Shown here in pieces: positions 10,870 to 22,162 of a stretch of DNA of 64,000 nt. Location: contig NC_057795.1 of assembly GCF_018294505.1 (NCBI RefSeq), positions 522,231,184 through 522,295,183 of the forward strand, given 5' to 3'. The first letter of the stretch is position 1. The number at the start of each line of letters is the position of its first letter. Below the pieces are notes generated by a model, which was not told the DNA's origin, ran no database searches, and saw only the letters and a program-made list of their open reading frames with translations. A program made the position numbers and the translations under genes. This stretch comes from Triticum aestivum. Lineage: Eukaryota; Streptophyta; Magnoliopsida; Poales; Poaceae.

Positions 10870-13800
10870 ACACTCCACCACTACAAGAGGATCTCGTCCC
10901 GAGATCTAGAATGGCACCGGAGAGAAACGGAAGAGGAAGAGAAGAGGTAAAACTAAGTTGCTTCTTCGACAAAAGAGTGAAACCAAAGAACCTTGAGATG
11001 TTGAAGAGTTGAAAGAAAGAACACAACAGAGTTGAAACACAATTGAGAGCACTGCAGTAGAGAAATAGAAACAAGGAACACCATTTGAACCTTGGAGGTT
11101 GCAAAGCTATGAATGACGAGTATAATGGACAAGAAGGAATTGGAACCACTCTGGTTAAAACAAGATGAGAGAGGAAGAATTCGGGCAGCACTCCGGTTGA
11201 ACATGGAAGGAATATAACATGAACTTGAGAATATGGGATGATACTTGATGAAATCAACAACACACTGCCTCCGGAACTATTGAAAGAATGGCATAATGGG
11301 TAAGAAGGATTTCAGACAGCACTCCGAAAGAAAAAATAGAAGATAGATCATTGGAATAACATAATGGAGAAGAAAATGCCAACTTCTGCCATAAATGAGC
11401 TTGGAAAGCATCGTTGCAAAGAAGAATTGAACGGAGTTGTTGGAAAATCAACAATGAAAAGCACAAGCTTGTTGTGGGCTTATGGCAAACATCTCAAGAT
11501 GATGAGGTGACAACCGGCCTCTAATGGAAACAATTGCTTGCTTGAGATCAACGAAGAGATGAAAACTGCTTCCGCCGAGAGGATAGGAGAAAACTTGGAT
11601 CATTGATAAGCACCACAATACAACATTCCTTAGGGAAGGATTTAGGTTAAATCTATACCAAGATAACTCCAATGAAGAGATTGATGGATTTAAATTACCT
11701 CATTCTTGAGCACATGTGAATCACGAAACATGAATGGAAATTGCCAACAATGATATAACACCATCTCAAAAGATAAGGTAGAAAGAATAGCACTTGAAAT
11801 GCAAGAAGAAGAATACTTGAACTCCTCAGGAAAAACATGTGTTGGGCACCATGTTTATTTTTGAGTATAGCTTGGCGGATTATAACTTCGAGAGAAAACT
11901 TGAAGAACAATTGAAGAATGAAAAGAATCCTTGATGAACCACCATGTAGAGCCTCCATGGAGAACTCCGGTAATAAAAGGATGATAAAGCGAAAGGAAAG
12001 TTGAAAATACAAGGTGAATCCTTGCAATGATTTAGATGGAGCTTTGCAATGATATAACCGAGAAAACTTGGAACTCCGGAAAAGAAAAGATTAACAACAA
12101 GAAACCAAGAATTTATTCCTCCTGAACAAACTCCGAAGGAAGGGATTAATCACTTGGATGAAACAAAAATAAGAATTATGTTATGCGTATCCTTCACCAA
12201 TTTAAATTGATGACAAGCAATGGATTTGGCATACTACTTATTCTTTTGCAAGGATTGAAGAGAGATATAGCGCCAACTTGAGGAAGGTCTTCAACAACCA
12301 CCGGTAGGATTGAAACAACAAAAGAACAAATTAATTGGTACGATAACGAAGGAAGAGAAATCTTGAACGAACCACCGTATGAATTGAAAATGAAAGTAGC
12401 AAAGGCTCAATTCACCGGGAAGAATTGGAAAAATGAATGAAGATACTTGACAGAATTTAGATACAAGAGAACGAAGAGATCATGAACTGATTAGAGGATA
12501 TTTGAACGATGCACGGGTAAGATTTGGAGAACGATAGTTACACGCTAAGAATGAAGAATTCTGAGATGATGGCTCCGGAGAATCAAACTGAAAAGACTCC
12601 TGAAATGCCCCGGATGGGTGAAAAGAATTCTCATAATCGAAAGCAATTATGAGAGGATGGCATAACGCTAGAACCATGAATCTTCAAGAGAACGGACCAA
12701 GATTTAGGAGAAATCCTTCTTCAGTCTTCAAAATTCGAGAATGACGACGAGAAACACCACCATGAATTGTTGAGACACTCCGGAAGAATGAAAAAACAAA
12801 GAGGTTGAGCCAACAATGAAAAATAATTTTAAATCAATCTTGGAGAACATCTGACTGATGAAATTCATTCTTACGTCAAACTTCGAAAAGAATTTGGGAA
12901 TGGCTCCAGGAAAATTAGAAGAGTCATGTAAGATCCTGGGAAAAGACCTGTGGGTTAGGGCCCATTCAAAAGGAAAACACCGTTGAACAATTGATTGAAA
13001 GGGGGGATTGCACCGGTTGAATTAAATGACTTGAATGAGATAATAATCTCAAAATAGGTTGAACGGATCTTGAATGAAAAGACGAGCCTTCTGAGATATC
13101 TTGAGCACTCCGGATATGAACTGGGCAAGGTGAATAAATAAGAGAGCCTTGGATAAGAAATTCACATGGGAAGATATGTGAACCAAAAGGAAGAGATATG
13201 ATCAACATCGAAACTTGAAATTAATCCACCCGAAAAGAATACGAGAATGAATAATGATGAACTTGAAGCTCCATTAGTATCTTCACGAGGGATCACCGGA
13301 TCAAAACATTAATTGAAAAGGGTGAAGTGACTTCACATGAATAAATGGATACATGATTAAAATATATGAGTCCTTGAAGTAAAGGGTGGGAGGGTGGGGA
13401 AAAACAAAGACAACTTGGGATGAACGAAACAAACACCGTTGAGAAAACTTAGAAATGATCTTGCGGATGGGGAGAATGATGGGATCCACTTGAAGAGAAG
13501 CACGCCGGTTGGAAAAGAATTAACATGACAACCTCAATGATCAAGAAGGATTAGCACTCCCATAGAAATATGAGAACACCATTTATGAAAGGTATGGATT
13601 CAACACTTGACATTGAAGCAACTCGAATACCACAAATAAAACAAAACAAAGGATTTGTCTTGCAGAATAAGCCGGAACAAACATATGATAGAGATTTCGT
13701 CCGAAGTTTTCGTGGTGGGGCCCACACGGGCTCGAGTGTATAGCACCATCATGTACAAGGCAGTGCACATGACATACGAAGTGTCCCCGAACCAGCATAG

Positions 13801-14575
13801 CCAAGGGTTCTTTAAGACACAATGAGACCACTGTAAAAACGACCGTGGAAAGGCGGACCACTAGACGTCGAACCCCAATCTCATATCATGCATCTGTCGA
13901 AAAGATATTCTAGGAACTACTTGAATTCCCACCTATAAAACTCCCGAAACTTTCTGGTTATGCAATCTGGTGTTGGGGATACAGGGGAAGCAATATATAT
14001 CTCACCCAAACTAACAATACCTACATCCAAGCTGTATCCATCCGTCAAAACATAACCAAGAAACCTTCGGAAATCATGTACCTCAACCTTCAAAAAGCAT
14101 CCGTTATACGAGTTATGGCAATACTCCCGAACTCCCGCCCTAGTACTGGGTGGCGTTGAGGTTATCTCACAAACAACTGCATAAAAGAGATTTTCGATGT
14201 CGGCAAAACTCAGGTATTCCAGAACTACAATGATAAAATTATGACGACAACACCTCGGAGCTCAAATCCCCGGGTCAAAGCCACATAAAAGACAGGAGGC
14301 ACCAAGAACAATGTTCTCGTCACAAAACCATCGAAACGATTCCAAGATACCCGCGTGATCCTAAATTTTTTTTAGTGAAATTTCAGGAGAGGAAAGACAA
14401 AACATCTACGTCAGGAGACCTCACCAGAGCGACGAAGGGACCGAGGAGTAAAAAGAATCCTACTCTCCGATATATATAATCCTAGGACTCAAAACATTTT
14501 TGTTCTAGACTCAACAACGCCAGCAAACAATCAAACAGGGGGCTCCTAAGTCGAGGATGGCTCTGATTACCAACT
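10870..14575 (-). other. LARD internal domain, non-coding
   Basis: 3.7 kb between the LTRs with no ORF resembling gag or pol. The plus strand is purine rich, full of GAA/AAG runs, and carries a recurrent CTCCGG motif (for example near 11150, 11190, 11950, 12080, 12570, 12780, 13110). The part nearest the right LTR (13860-14557) is less purine biased and resembles a leader. LARD interiors are reported to be conserved but non-coding; here I see no protein and infer an RNA-level role or plain decay. Confidence 0.8.
14558..14573 (-). other. primer-binding site of the LARD (tRNA-iMet type)
   Basis: On the minus strand TTGGTAATCAGAGCCA follows the right LTR end after 2 bases. The usual plant initiator-Met site is TGGTATCAGAGC, so this copy has one extra A. 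It fixes the element's orientation as minus and the right LTR as the 5' one. Confidence 0.75.
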
Positions 14576-17500
14576 TGTAACACCCACGATGCGGCTATAT
14601 ATCCCACGTGTCGAAGCACGACTTAGAGGCATAACCGCATTGTGGTTTTGTCGCAAGAAGGGTCATCTTCACACAATCCCATGTAATGAACAAGAATGGG
14701 ATAAAGAGTTTGCTTACAATCGCCACTTCACACAATGAACATATAATAAAACATACATCATTCAGAGTACACACATATAGTCCGACTACGGACGAAGCCA
14801 AAAGAAAAGAAGATAACCCAACTGCTAGATCCCCGATCGTCCCAACTGGGCTCCACTACTGATCAACATGAAACGAAACATAGCAACAACCAATATCTTC
14901 GTTGAGCTCCCATCTGAGCTCGGTTGCATCGCCTGCACTGGTATCATCGGCACCTGCAACTGTTGTGATAGTATCTGGTGAGTCACGAGGACTCAGCAAT
15001 CTCAAAACCCGCGAGATCAAGACTATTTAAGCTTATGGGTAGGAAGTGGTAAAGTGGAGAGGTTGCAGCAGCGACTAAGCATATATGGTGGCTGACATAC
15101 GCAAATAAGAGCGAGAAGAGAGAAAATGGAACGGTCGTGAAGCTAGCAATGATCAAGAAGTGATCCTGGACCCCTACTTACGTCAAACACAACCCAAAAC
15201 CGTGTTCACTTCCCGGACTCCGCCGAGAAGAGACCATCACGGCTACAAACACGGTTGATGCGTTTTAATTAAGTCAAGTGTCAAGTTCTCTACAACCGGA
15301 CATTAACAAATTCCCATCTGCCTATAACCGCAGGCACGGCTTTCGAAAGATTATACCCTGCAGGGGTGTCCCAACTTAGCCCATGATAAGCTCTCGCGAT
15401 CAACGAAGGAATAGACCTTCTCCCAGGAAGACCCGATCAGACTCGGAATCCCGGTTTACAAGACATTTCCACAATGGTAAAACAAGACCAACAAAGCCTC
15501 CTGCTGTGCCGACAAATCCCGATAGGAGCTGCACATATCTCGTTCTCAGGGCACACCGGATTTTCCAAACTTCCGGTAGGCCAGCCCAGAGTTGCCCCTG
15601 GTGGTCACCGGCGGCTGACAGGTTGGACCAACACTCACAACGAGCACTGGCCCGGGGGGTAAAATAAAGATGACCCTTGAGTCTGCAGAACCCAAGGGAA
15701 AAAGGCTTAGGTAGGCAAATGGTAAAACCAAGGTTGGGCCTTGCTGGAGGAGTGTTATTCAAAGCGAACTGTCAAGGGGGTCCCATAAATCACCCAACCG
15801 CGTAAGGAACGCAAAATCCGGGAACATAACACTAGTATGACGGAAACTAGGGCGGCAAGAATGGAACAAAACACCAGGCAAAAGGCCGAGTCTTCCACCC
15901 TTTACCAAGTATATAGATGCATTAATTAAATAAGAGATATTGTGATATCCAAAAATAATCCTGTCCATCATGGAGTAATCTTCAACTTCACCTGCAACTA
16001 ACAATGCTATAAGAGGGGCTGAGCAAAGCGGTAACATAGCCAAGCAACGGTTTGCTAGGAAGGGTGAAAAAGTTAGAGGCTGACATGGCAATATGGGAGG
16101 CATGGTAAACAATTGATAGGTAGCGCAGGATAGCGATAGAACGAAGCAACTAGCAAGCAAAGATAGAAGTGATATCGAGGGTAATGGTCATCTTGCCTGA
16201 AATCCCGCAAGGAAGAAGAACGAGGCCATGAAGAAGGCAAACGGATGTAGACGAACGGATCCTCACAATCACAACGTAACCGGAACTATCAAGGAGAAGC
16301 GCAACCGGAAAGAAGCAAACGACATAGTAAACAACCATCACATAAACATGGCATGATGCACAAACAAGTATGATGCATGTCCGGTTTAATGAGGCATGGC
16401 AAAGTGCAACAAACGATACTACAAAGTTAAGTGGAGCTCAATATGCAATGAGTTGCATATTGACGGAACACCACATCAATATTTAGTTCGCTGTCGGTTA
16501 GGAACACAAGAATATTAAATGTTATTAAACATGGCAAGAGGTGAAGCATAATTGAATTAACTACTTAGGCAAGTTTAAATGAGGCCGGAACAACAAACAA
16601 CAATTCCGGAAAGTCCCCATGTCATTTAGTAGTTTAATCTAAACACAATTTTAAGCATTTAAATGTTGTTATCATGATGCAGATGACATATACAAGTTTA
16701 TGCATTTTTTATGAAAATGATGACATGAGCATGTTATGAAGCATTTGGTCACCATGGCGGAAGGAAAAAGGTGCCACGGCGGCGAAACAGAAATGGTGCC
16801 ACGGCAACATTCCGGAAATGATGCCACGGCAACATATCCGAAAATGATGCCCCGGCAACATATCGGTTCCGGTAGCTCACGGAGATACCGGTGCAAAAGG
16901 AAGCGAGCGTGAGCGAGTCATGCAAGATGGTGGGGTGATCCCGGCTTCTGGGTTCCCACGGGACGACGGCATGGAAACGACTGACAATTCGGACACGGTG
17001 CAAACATATTGTACATCTCATACATGCAAGGGCATCTCTCGCGGTCGTCTCGGGTTATACCTTTGAAGCGAGCGTTTCCGAGCGGAATGAGTTCGGAGCG
17101 GTGTAGAGGAAGTAGGCGTTCACGGGACGTCGTGGAAGTAGTCGTACACGGCATCGGTAGTGGTACACCATTGGAGACGTACACGTTCCGTAGATGAACT
17201 TGGCGCTCGTGGTACACGGGTCTTCGGACGACGGTAGATGTACACGGCAATCGTAGTGGAACTTGGTGATCCACGGTGTTCGGGCGTAGTGGTACTCATT
17301 CCGTAGACGAACTTGACAGGACATGGCTGTCATGGTACTTGACGTCATTGTGGCCTCCAGGTACTTGCCGAAATCCACATCGGATGTAGTCGTACAGATG
17401 TAGTCGGACTTGACAAGAAAAATACACACCGGCTCCAGTCACGGTACTTGGTGAAAATCTGAAGATGGCCTTGGCGGATGCAAGCAGCAGCACAGGGCTG

Positions 17501-18889
17501 GCAGAGGCAACGCGGGACAAGGGCGAGGCGACGCCGTGGGGTTGTGGGAGGCGAAGACATAGGGCGGCGCGGCTGCTGGGGCTCCGACGAACTCCGGCCA
17601 AACGGAGGGAACGAGCGGCGCGGGGCTCCTGCTGGGCGCAGAGGACGACGGACGCAGGCGCAGGTGGAGCGGCACCAAGGGAGGCGAGGTGGAGGGGACC
17701 GGGCGCAGGGAGCACCACTCCCTGGCTCGATGCGGAGGAGGCGACGGCGCGGGCCTGCGGGGCTGGCTGGCCCCATGGACGAAGGGAGCATGATCTCGGG
17801 GAGGAGGCCGAGCGCTGGCGAGGAGGCGGTGGAGGCCGGCTCCGAGGCGGACGGGCGCGGGTCAACGGGGCTCAGAGGAGGCGATGAGGGGAAGGACTCG
17901 CGGCGGAGAGGATGGGGCCACGCGCGGGAGGAGGGTTCGGGCGCGGTGGAGAGCTCGGCAGCGGGGCCAGCAGCGGCAGCCGCGGGAGGCCGAGGCCGGC
18001 GGAGGTGCGGGCGTCGAGGCAGGGCGACGGGAGGAGGAGGTGAGGCAGAGGAGGAGCGCGGGCTCAGGAGGCTGAGAGGGGCGAGGCGGAGGCGCGAGGA
18101 GCTCCTCCCTGGAGCGATGCGGGCGTGCGTGATGGGGAACGAGAAGAAGGTGGTGGCGCTGGCAGGGAGGGAACGCGAGGAGAGATGGGGATCGATCAGG
18201 TGAGGGGAAGAGGCTGCGAGGGGATCAGGCTAGGGTTAGGAAGGGTTGGGCCTCAAGGGGTTTAGTGGGCTGGCCTAGCCTAGGCTGCTGGGCTCTCTTC
18301 TCCCTCTCTAAAGAAAATAAAAACAAAACAGAGATAGGAAAGAAAAGTAAGAGGGGTTAGTGGAAGAAGTAGGACACGCGGATAATTTTTCCGGACTCGC
18401 ATAAATGCGCTCGTTCCAAGAAAAATAGAAAGGCCAAGATTGCAAGATTTAAATTCAAATTCATTTGATTTAAATGCAAATGATTTGAATGGTAGTGAGG
18501 GTTTGGGAAGGTCCAAAAATGTTCGGATTTTTGGTGGAGCTCCGGAAAATGATGAAAGAAATATTGGCAAGGTTAGGGAGCCAAAACTTGAAGAAGAAAA
18601 GGCCAAGGGATTTAATATGCAAGTGGGTTCATGGGTGATTCCAAAACAATGGAATATTTTATAGTATCTCCCTAAATATCGGGAGGGTATGTTTTAAAGA
18701 GAACCCACCATGTGAGTTTCCTCAATTTAAATGGACCAAAGATCCATGCGATTTATTTAGATGAGTTTTAAAAATTAAATGATATGATGGCATGATGACA
18801 TGATGCAATGCAAAAATAAAAGAGCAAGCACAAAAGAAACACACGGCGAAACTCGGAAACCCTGGAAGGCATCTGAAGCGGGCGTTACA
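14576..18889 (-). repeat. 5' LTR of the LARD (4314 bp)
   Basis: Right LTR, co-linear with 6546-10869 throughout, with scattered single-base differences (for example 7 in the first 300 bases by eye, fewer elsewhere) and a small indel near the end (GAAGCGGGCG against GAAGCTCCGGTCTTGGGGCG). It ends in GTTACA at 18889 and is followed by the target duplication GCCCA. Confidence 0.9.
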
Positions 18890-20104
18890 GCCCAGGAGCC
18901 TCGGGAGGCTCCGGAGGCGATGGTGGCTCCTCGCGAACCATCTCCATCTCCGCCAGGACTGCGGAACGCCTGGCCTCCTGAGCCTCCAGGATGCTCCTCA
19001 TGAGGCGCTGGCGCACCGTAGCCGCGTTCGGCAAGCCGTAGTGCATGCGAACGTAGCCGTGGGGTGGGCCTTCGCAGCGCCCCACTCATGAGGGCCAGAA
19101 GCGCTCCTGAGAGGCGGCTCGGTTGAGCCCTGGGATGTCGATGCAGACGCGCAACCCACCATCCTCGCCTGGATGGGGAGCTGCGGCGGGTAAGCGGCGG
19201 CTGCCACTCATGACTCTTGACGCCTGCAACTCCTGCGTGATCTGACTGACGAACTCCTGAGGGTTTGGCCCTCCTTGCCTTGCTCCTTCCTGAGGGAAAC
19301 ATGCTACGAAACACGCCTCCAAGTGGTGCCCAAGCGCCTCCCTCGTGACCTTAGCAAGGTCGGTGGACCTCCAGGAGAGAGCCACCGAGCCCTAATTGAG
19401 GAGGGCGCCGGGAACGCCTTCCTATGCGATAGAAGGAGGTGCCCCCTGAGCAGGCGCAGACCCTGAGGGGCCTGCCTCCTGAGGGGTCGGGCCTGGCGAT
19501 CTCTTCTTATTCTTGGAGCGGTCTCAGGGAGCCTCCCGCTCCCGTGATCTGGGTCTTCAAGTGATGCGGCCTGGAAAGCTCGCTCCAGGGAGCACACTAC
19601 GTCTCTTTCTTCACAACGCACCGTGATGACCCCACCGCTTCCTGGCATCTTGAGGACGTTGTAGCCGTGATGAGTCACGACCATGAACTTGGCGAGAGCT
19701 AGGTACCCGAGGATGGCGTTGTATGGCAGGCGAATGTGGGCGACGTCAAAGTCGATGGGCTCGGTGCGGTAGTTATTGCGCGCCTCGAAGGTGACAGGGA
19801 GGCAGACTTGCCCGATCGGAATTGTGGAGCCATCGGTGACTCCGGAGAAAGGCTTGGTTGGCTGAAGCTGATCGTAAGGCACTTGGAGATTGTTGAATGT
19901 CTCCACGGACAGGACATTGAGCCCTGCCCCGACGTCGATGAGGGTCCTGGTGACTTGCACATTGCTGATGACTGGGGAGCAAAGCATCGGGAGGACTCCG
20001 GCTGTGGCCGCGCACTTGAGCTGATCCGCTGAGCTGAACGTGATGGTGCACGCTGACCACCTGAGGGGGCGCGTGGCTTCGAGCTTGGGGAGGACTGCAT
20101 TCAC
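18890..20104 (-). pseudogene. protease and RT-deletion remnant of element D
   Basis: Minus-strand continuation of the gag at 20318-21379, in the same frame but separated by stops. At 19304-20104 the aspartic protease reads LIDVGAGLNVLS (the usual second residue G is V here), then VCLPVTF and YNAILGYLALAKF. At 18895-19385 an RT-like piece reads LRVCIDIPGLNRAASQ, then after a stop GPPHGYVRMHYGLPNAA. In an intact RT these two blocks are separated by the FxDAxSGYHQ region. Their direct joining shows a large internal RT deletion. The ORF ends in a Pro/Glu-rich tail (PPSPPEPPEAPG) at the LARD junction. Confidence 0.78.
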
Positions 20105-20317
20105 TTCACGGGCGAACAGCTTGAAGATGCGTTGAGAGGCTGGGGCTTGAGCTCCGCCCAGGATGCAGGCGATCGCGCGCGGCTCCTGGAAGCCCCCAGC
20201 CCCCTCGTCCTGATGATGGTCCTAGTTTCTCCTTGGCTGCGGCGGTAGCGGAGGGGGGCCTGCGTTTCCTTGCAGACGATCCTCGCGAGGCTGATCCCTC
20301 CAGTCTCCCTCGCGAGG

Positions 20318-21379
20318 CTAATCCTGCCAGCGATCCTCGCGAGGTCGATCGCGCCACCCTTGGCGAGGCCCACGGTCTTCCCAGCGTCCTGTGTTCCTTC
20401 CTCCTCCTCGGCCATAGCCGCGATCATTGTGGTCGGGGCATCGGCCGATTCTCCCTTCTCGCATGGCTCGAAGCTCTTGACATTCCTTGGTGTTGTTCGT
20501 GTGGAGGTCGTGGTACACACAGTACCGGTTTCCTTTGAAAGACTCGGGCTGATCTCTGCCCCGCTTGGTGTCTGGTTCTCCCGTGAGCACAGTAGCCCCC
20601 TTGCGCTTCACGTCCTTGGCCTTGGATTTCTTCTCTTCTGGGTCTGTGGCTGGCAGCTCGAGGAGGGAAAAGCGCCCCTCCTCAGCCCTGGCGCACTTGG
20701 TCGCCAAGTTGAACAGCTCCAAGGAAGTGCACAGATCTTCATGCATCGCCAGCTCCTCCTTCATCTTGACGTCATGCACACCGTCGGAGAAGACTGAGAT
20801 TATGGCCTCCTCAGTCACCTTGGGAATCTTGAGACGTGCGTTGTTGAAGCGCTGGATGTACTTCTGCAGGGTCTCCCCTGGTTGCTGCTTGATGCAGTGC
20901 ATGTCGCTCACGGCAGGCGGCCGGTCGCGAGTACCATGGAAGTTGGCGATGAAACGGGTGCGCATCTCGTCCCAGGAGGAGATCGTGCCAGGAGCCAGGT
21001 TCAGGAGCCAGGTGCGGGCCCCGTCCTTGAGTTCCATGGGAAACCAGTTTGCCATGACCTTCTCGTCCCCGTTGGCGGCTTTGATGCCCAGATCGTAGAG
21101 CTGGTGGAACTCCGCAGGGTCGGCCGTGCCGTCGTAGCGAGGGGGCAGGTCTGGCTTGAACTTGCAGGGCCACGCGACGTTGCGCAGCTCGGTGGTGAAG
21201 GCAAGGCATCCTACTGTGGCCACGAGAGGCCTTTGGTGACGAAGAGCTCGGTCTTGCGGGTCCCCATGCGCTGCGGCTGGGAGCAGCGTGGGGTCTTGGC
21301 ATGCTGGAACAGGAGCGTGGTCGCGCGGGCCGGAGGAGGGAGCATCTTCCCAAATATTGAGCGGGAAGGGCGCCAACAA
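20318..21379 (-). CDS. gag: gag of element D, 353 codons, LTR-derived N-terminus
   Basis: Open gag of a Ty3/gypsy element. The first residues MLAPFPLNIWED come from LTR sequence, because the LTR's 3' end and primer site are deleted; the original start is lost. After about residue 60 it follows normal gag: KFKPDLPPRYDGTADPAEF, VMANWFPMELKDGARTWLL, SSWDEMRTRFIANFHGTRD, GETLQKYIQRFNNARLKIP (retrotransposon gag core). Then come a Lys-rich linker and the Cys/His motif YCVYHDLHTNNTKEC near residue 290, and an RG-rich tail. TAG-type termination at 20318 precedes the protease. This is the best preserved gag in the window and the only one with both capsid and nucleocapsid parts. Confidence 0.75.
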   Translation of the reverse strand: MLAPFPLNIWEDAPSSGPRDHAPVPACQDPTLLPAAAHGDPQDRALRHQRPLVATVGCLAFTTELRNVAWPCKFKPDLPPRYDGTADPAEFHQLYDLGIKAANGDEKVMANWFPMELKDGARTWLLNLAPGTISSWDEMRTRFIANFHGTRDRPPAVSDMHCIKQQPGETLQKYIQRFNNARLKIPKVTEEAIISVFSDGVHDVKMKEELAMHEDLCTSLELFNLATKCARAEEGRFSLLELPATDPEEKKSKAKDVKRKGATVLTGEPDTKRGRDQPESFKGNRYCVYHDLHTNNTKECQELRAMREGRIGRCPDHNDRGYGRGGGRNTGRWEDRGPRQGWRDRPREDRWQD

Positions 21380-21509
21380 TTTGCCATTTTGAAGGGGAAC
21401 ATCTAGTACACTTATCCTGACTAAAGTTGGTCTTCGACTGTCGAAGACTCTGATGGTGACGCTGTTTGGGCTCCACGGTGACCTCCATCTTACTGCTCTG
21501 TTGGTCTAA
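21343..21509 (-). repeat. 5' LTR fragment of element D, truncated at both ends
   Basis: 167 bp matching the middle of the gypsy LTR (CATCTTCCCAAATATTGAGC, GGGGAACATCTAGTACAC, CTCCATCTTACTGCTCTGTT). The inner side is joined directly to gag, with the LTR end and primer site missing. The outer side stops at GGTCTAAC and is joined to Copia leader sequence. This explains why no second TG end or target duplication can be found for element D. Confidence 0.8.
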
Positions 21510-22162
21510 CTTGTTTTTGCAGGGCTTGTTGTGATGTGATATGGTCAAGGCATGATGTGATATAAATTGTTGTATGAGATGATCATGTTTTGTAACAAAA
21601 GTTATCGGCAACTGGCAAGAGCCATATGGTTGTCGCTTTATTGTATGCAATGCAATCGCCATGTAATTGTTTTACTCTATCACTAAGGAGTAGCGGTAGT
21701 CGTAGTAACAGTAGTTGGCGAGACGACAATGATGCTACGATGGAGATCAAGGTGTCACGCCGGTGATGGTGGAGATCATGATGATGCTTCATTGATGAAG
21801 ATTATCAGCACAAGATGATGATGGCCATATCATGTCACATATTTTGATTGCATGTGATGTTTATCTTTTATGCATCTTATTTTGTTTAGTACGGCGGTAG
21901 CATTATAATATGATCCCTTACTAAATTTCAAGATATAAGTGTTCTCCCTGAGTATGCACCATTGGTACAGTTCGTCGTGCCAAGACACCACGTGATGATC
22001 GGGTGTGATAAGCTCTACGTTCACATACAATGGGTGCAAGCCAGTTTTGCACTCGCAGAATACTCGGGTTAAACTTGACAAGCCTAGCATATGCAGATAT
22101 GGCCTCGGAATACTGAGACCGAAAGGTCGAACGTGAATCATATAGTAGATATGATCAACATA
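21510..22162 (+). mobile_element. Copia (BARE/Angela/WIS-type) leader fragment
   Basis: Recognised from memory as the internal leader upstream of gag of Triticeae BARE1/Angela/WIS elements: GTTATCGGCAACTGGCAAG, GAGCCATATGGTTGTCGC, GAGACGACAATGATGCTACG, TGATGATCGGGTGTGATAAG, ACTGAGACCGAAAGGTCGA. It breaks at 22162 (ATGATCAACATA), where the CACTA terminus begins. The normal continuation into gag (GTGATGTTCACCATTG) was not found elsewhere in the window, so the far side is lost. Confidence 0.72.

Larger units (their letters stand above)
6546..18889 (-). mobile_element. complete LARD (Sukkula-like), 12,344 bp
   Basis: Two direct repeats of about 4.3 kb (6546-10869 and 14576-18889) both start TGTAACACCCACGATGCGGC and end GGCGTTACA. 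They flank 3.7 kb of non-coding DNA. The 5-bp target duplication GCCCA is at 6541-6545 and 18890-18894. Orientation is minus: a primer-binding site for initiator tRNA-Met adjoins the inner end of the right LTR. LTRs above 4 kb with a coding-free interior are the defining features of LARDs, which depend on gypsy partners. By eye the LTRs are about 97-98% alike, so the insertion is fairly recent. Naming it Sukkula-like rests on size and plan, not on an alignment. Confidence 0.9.
2764..21509 (-). mobile_element. non-autonomous Ty3/gypsy element D, with nested LARD
   Basis: I read this as one minus-strand element split by the LARD at 6546-18889. From its 5' side (right) it has a truncated LTR 21343-21509, gag, protease and RT remnant down to 18890. 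It then continues left of the LARD as spacer 5821-6545, the 55-bp minisatellite, the antisense ORF and the 3' LTR 2764-3640. Its part order matches element B, except that RT, RNase H and integrase are replaced by about 700 bp of spacer. The LARD's target duplication GCCCA joins the two halves. Without a polymerase it would depend on a partner such as A or B for movement. Confidence 0.7.

Noticed and set aside
10870..14575. Hidden gag-pol inside the LARD
   Set aside because: All frames on both strands were inspected for YVDD, DTG/DSG protease, RNase H and integrase words; none is present.
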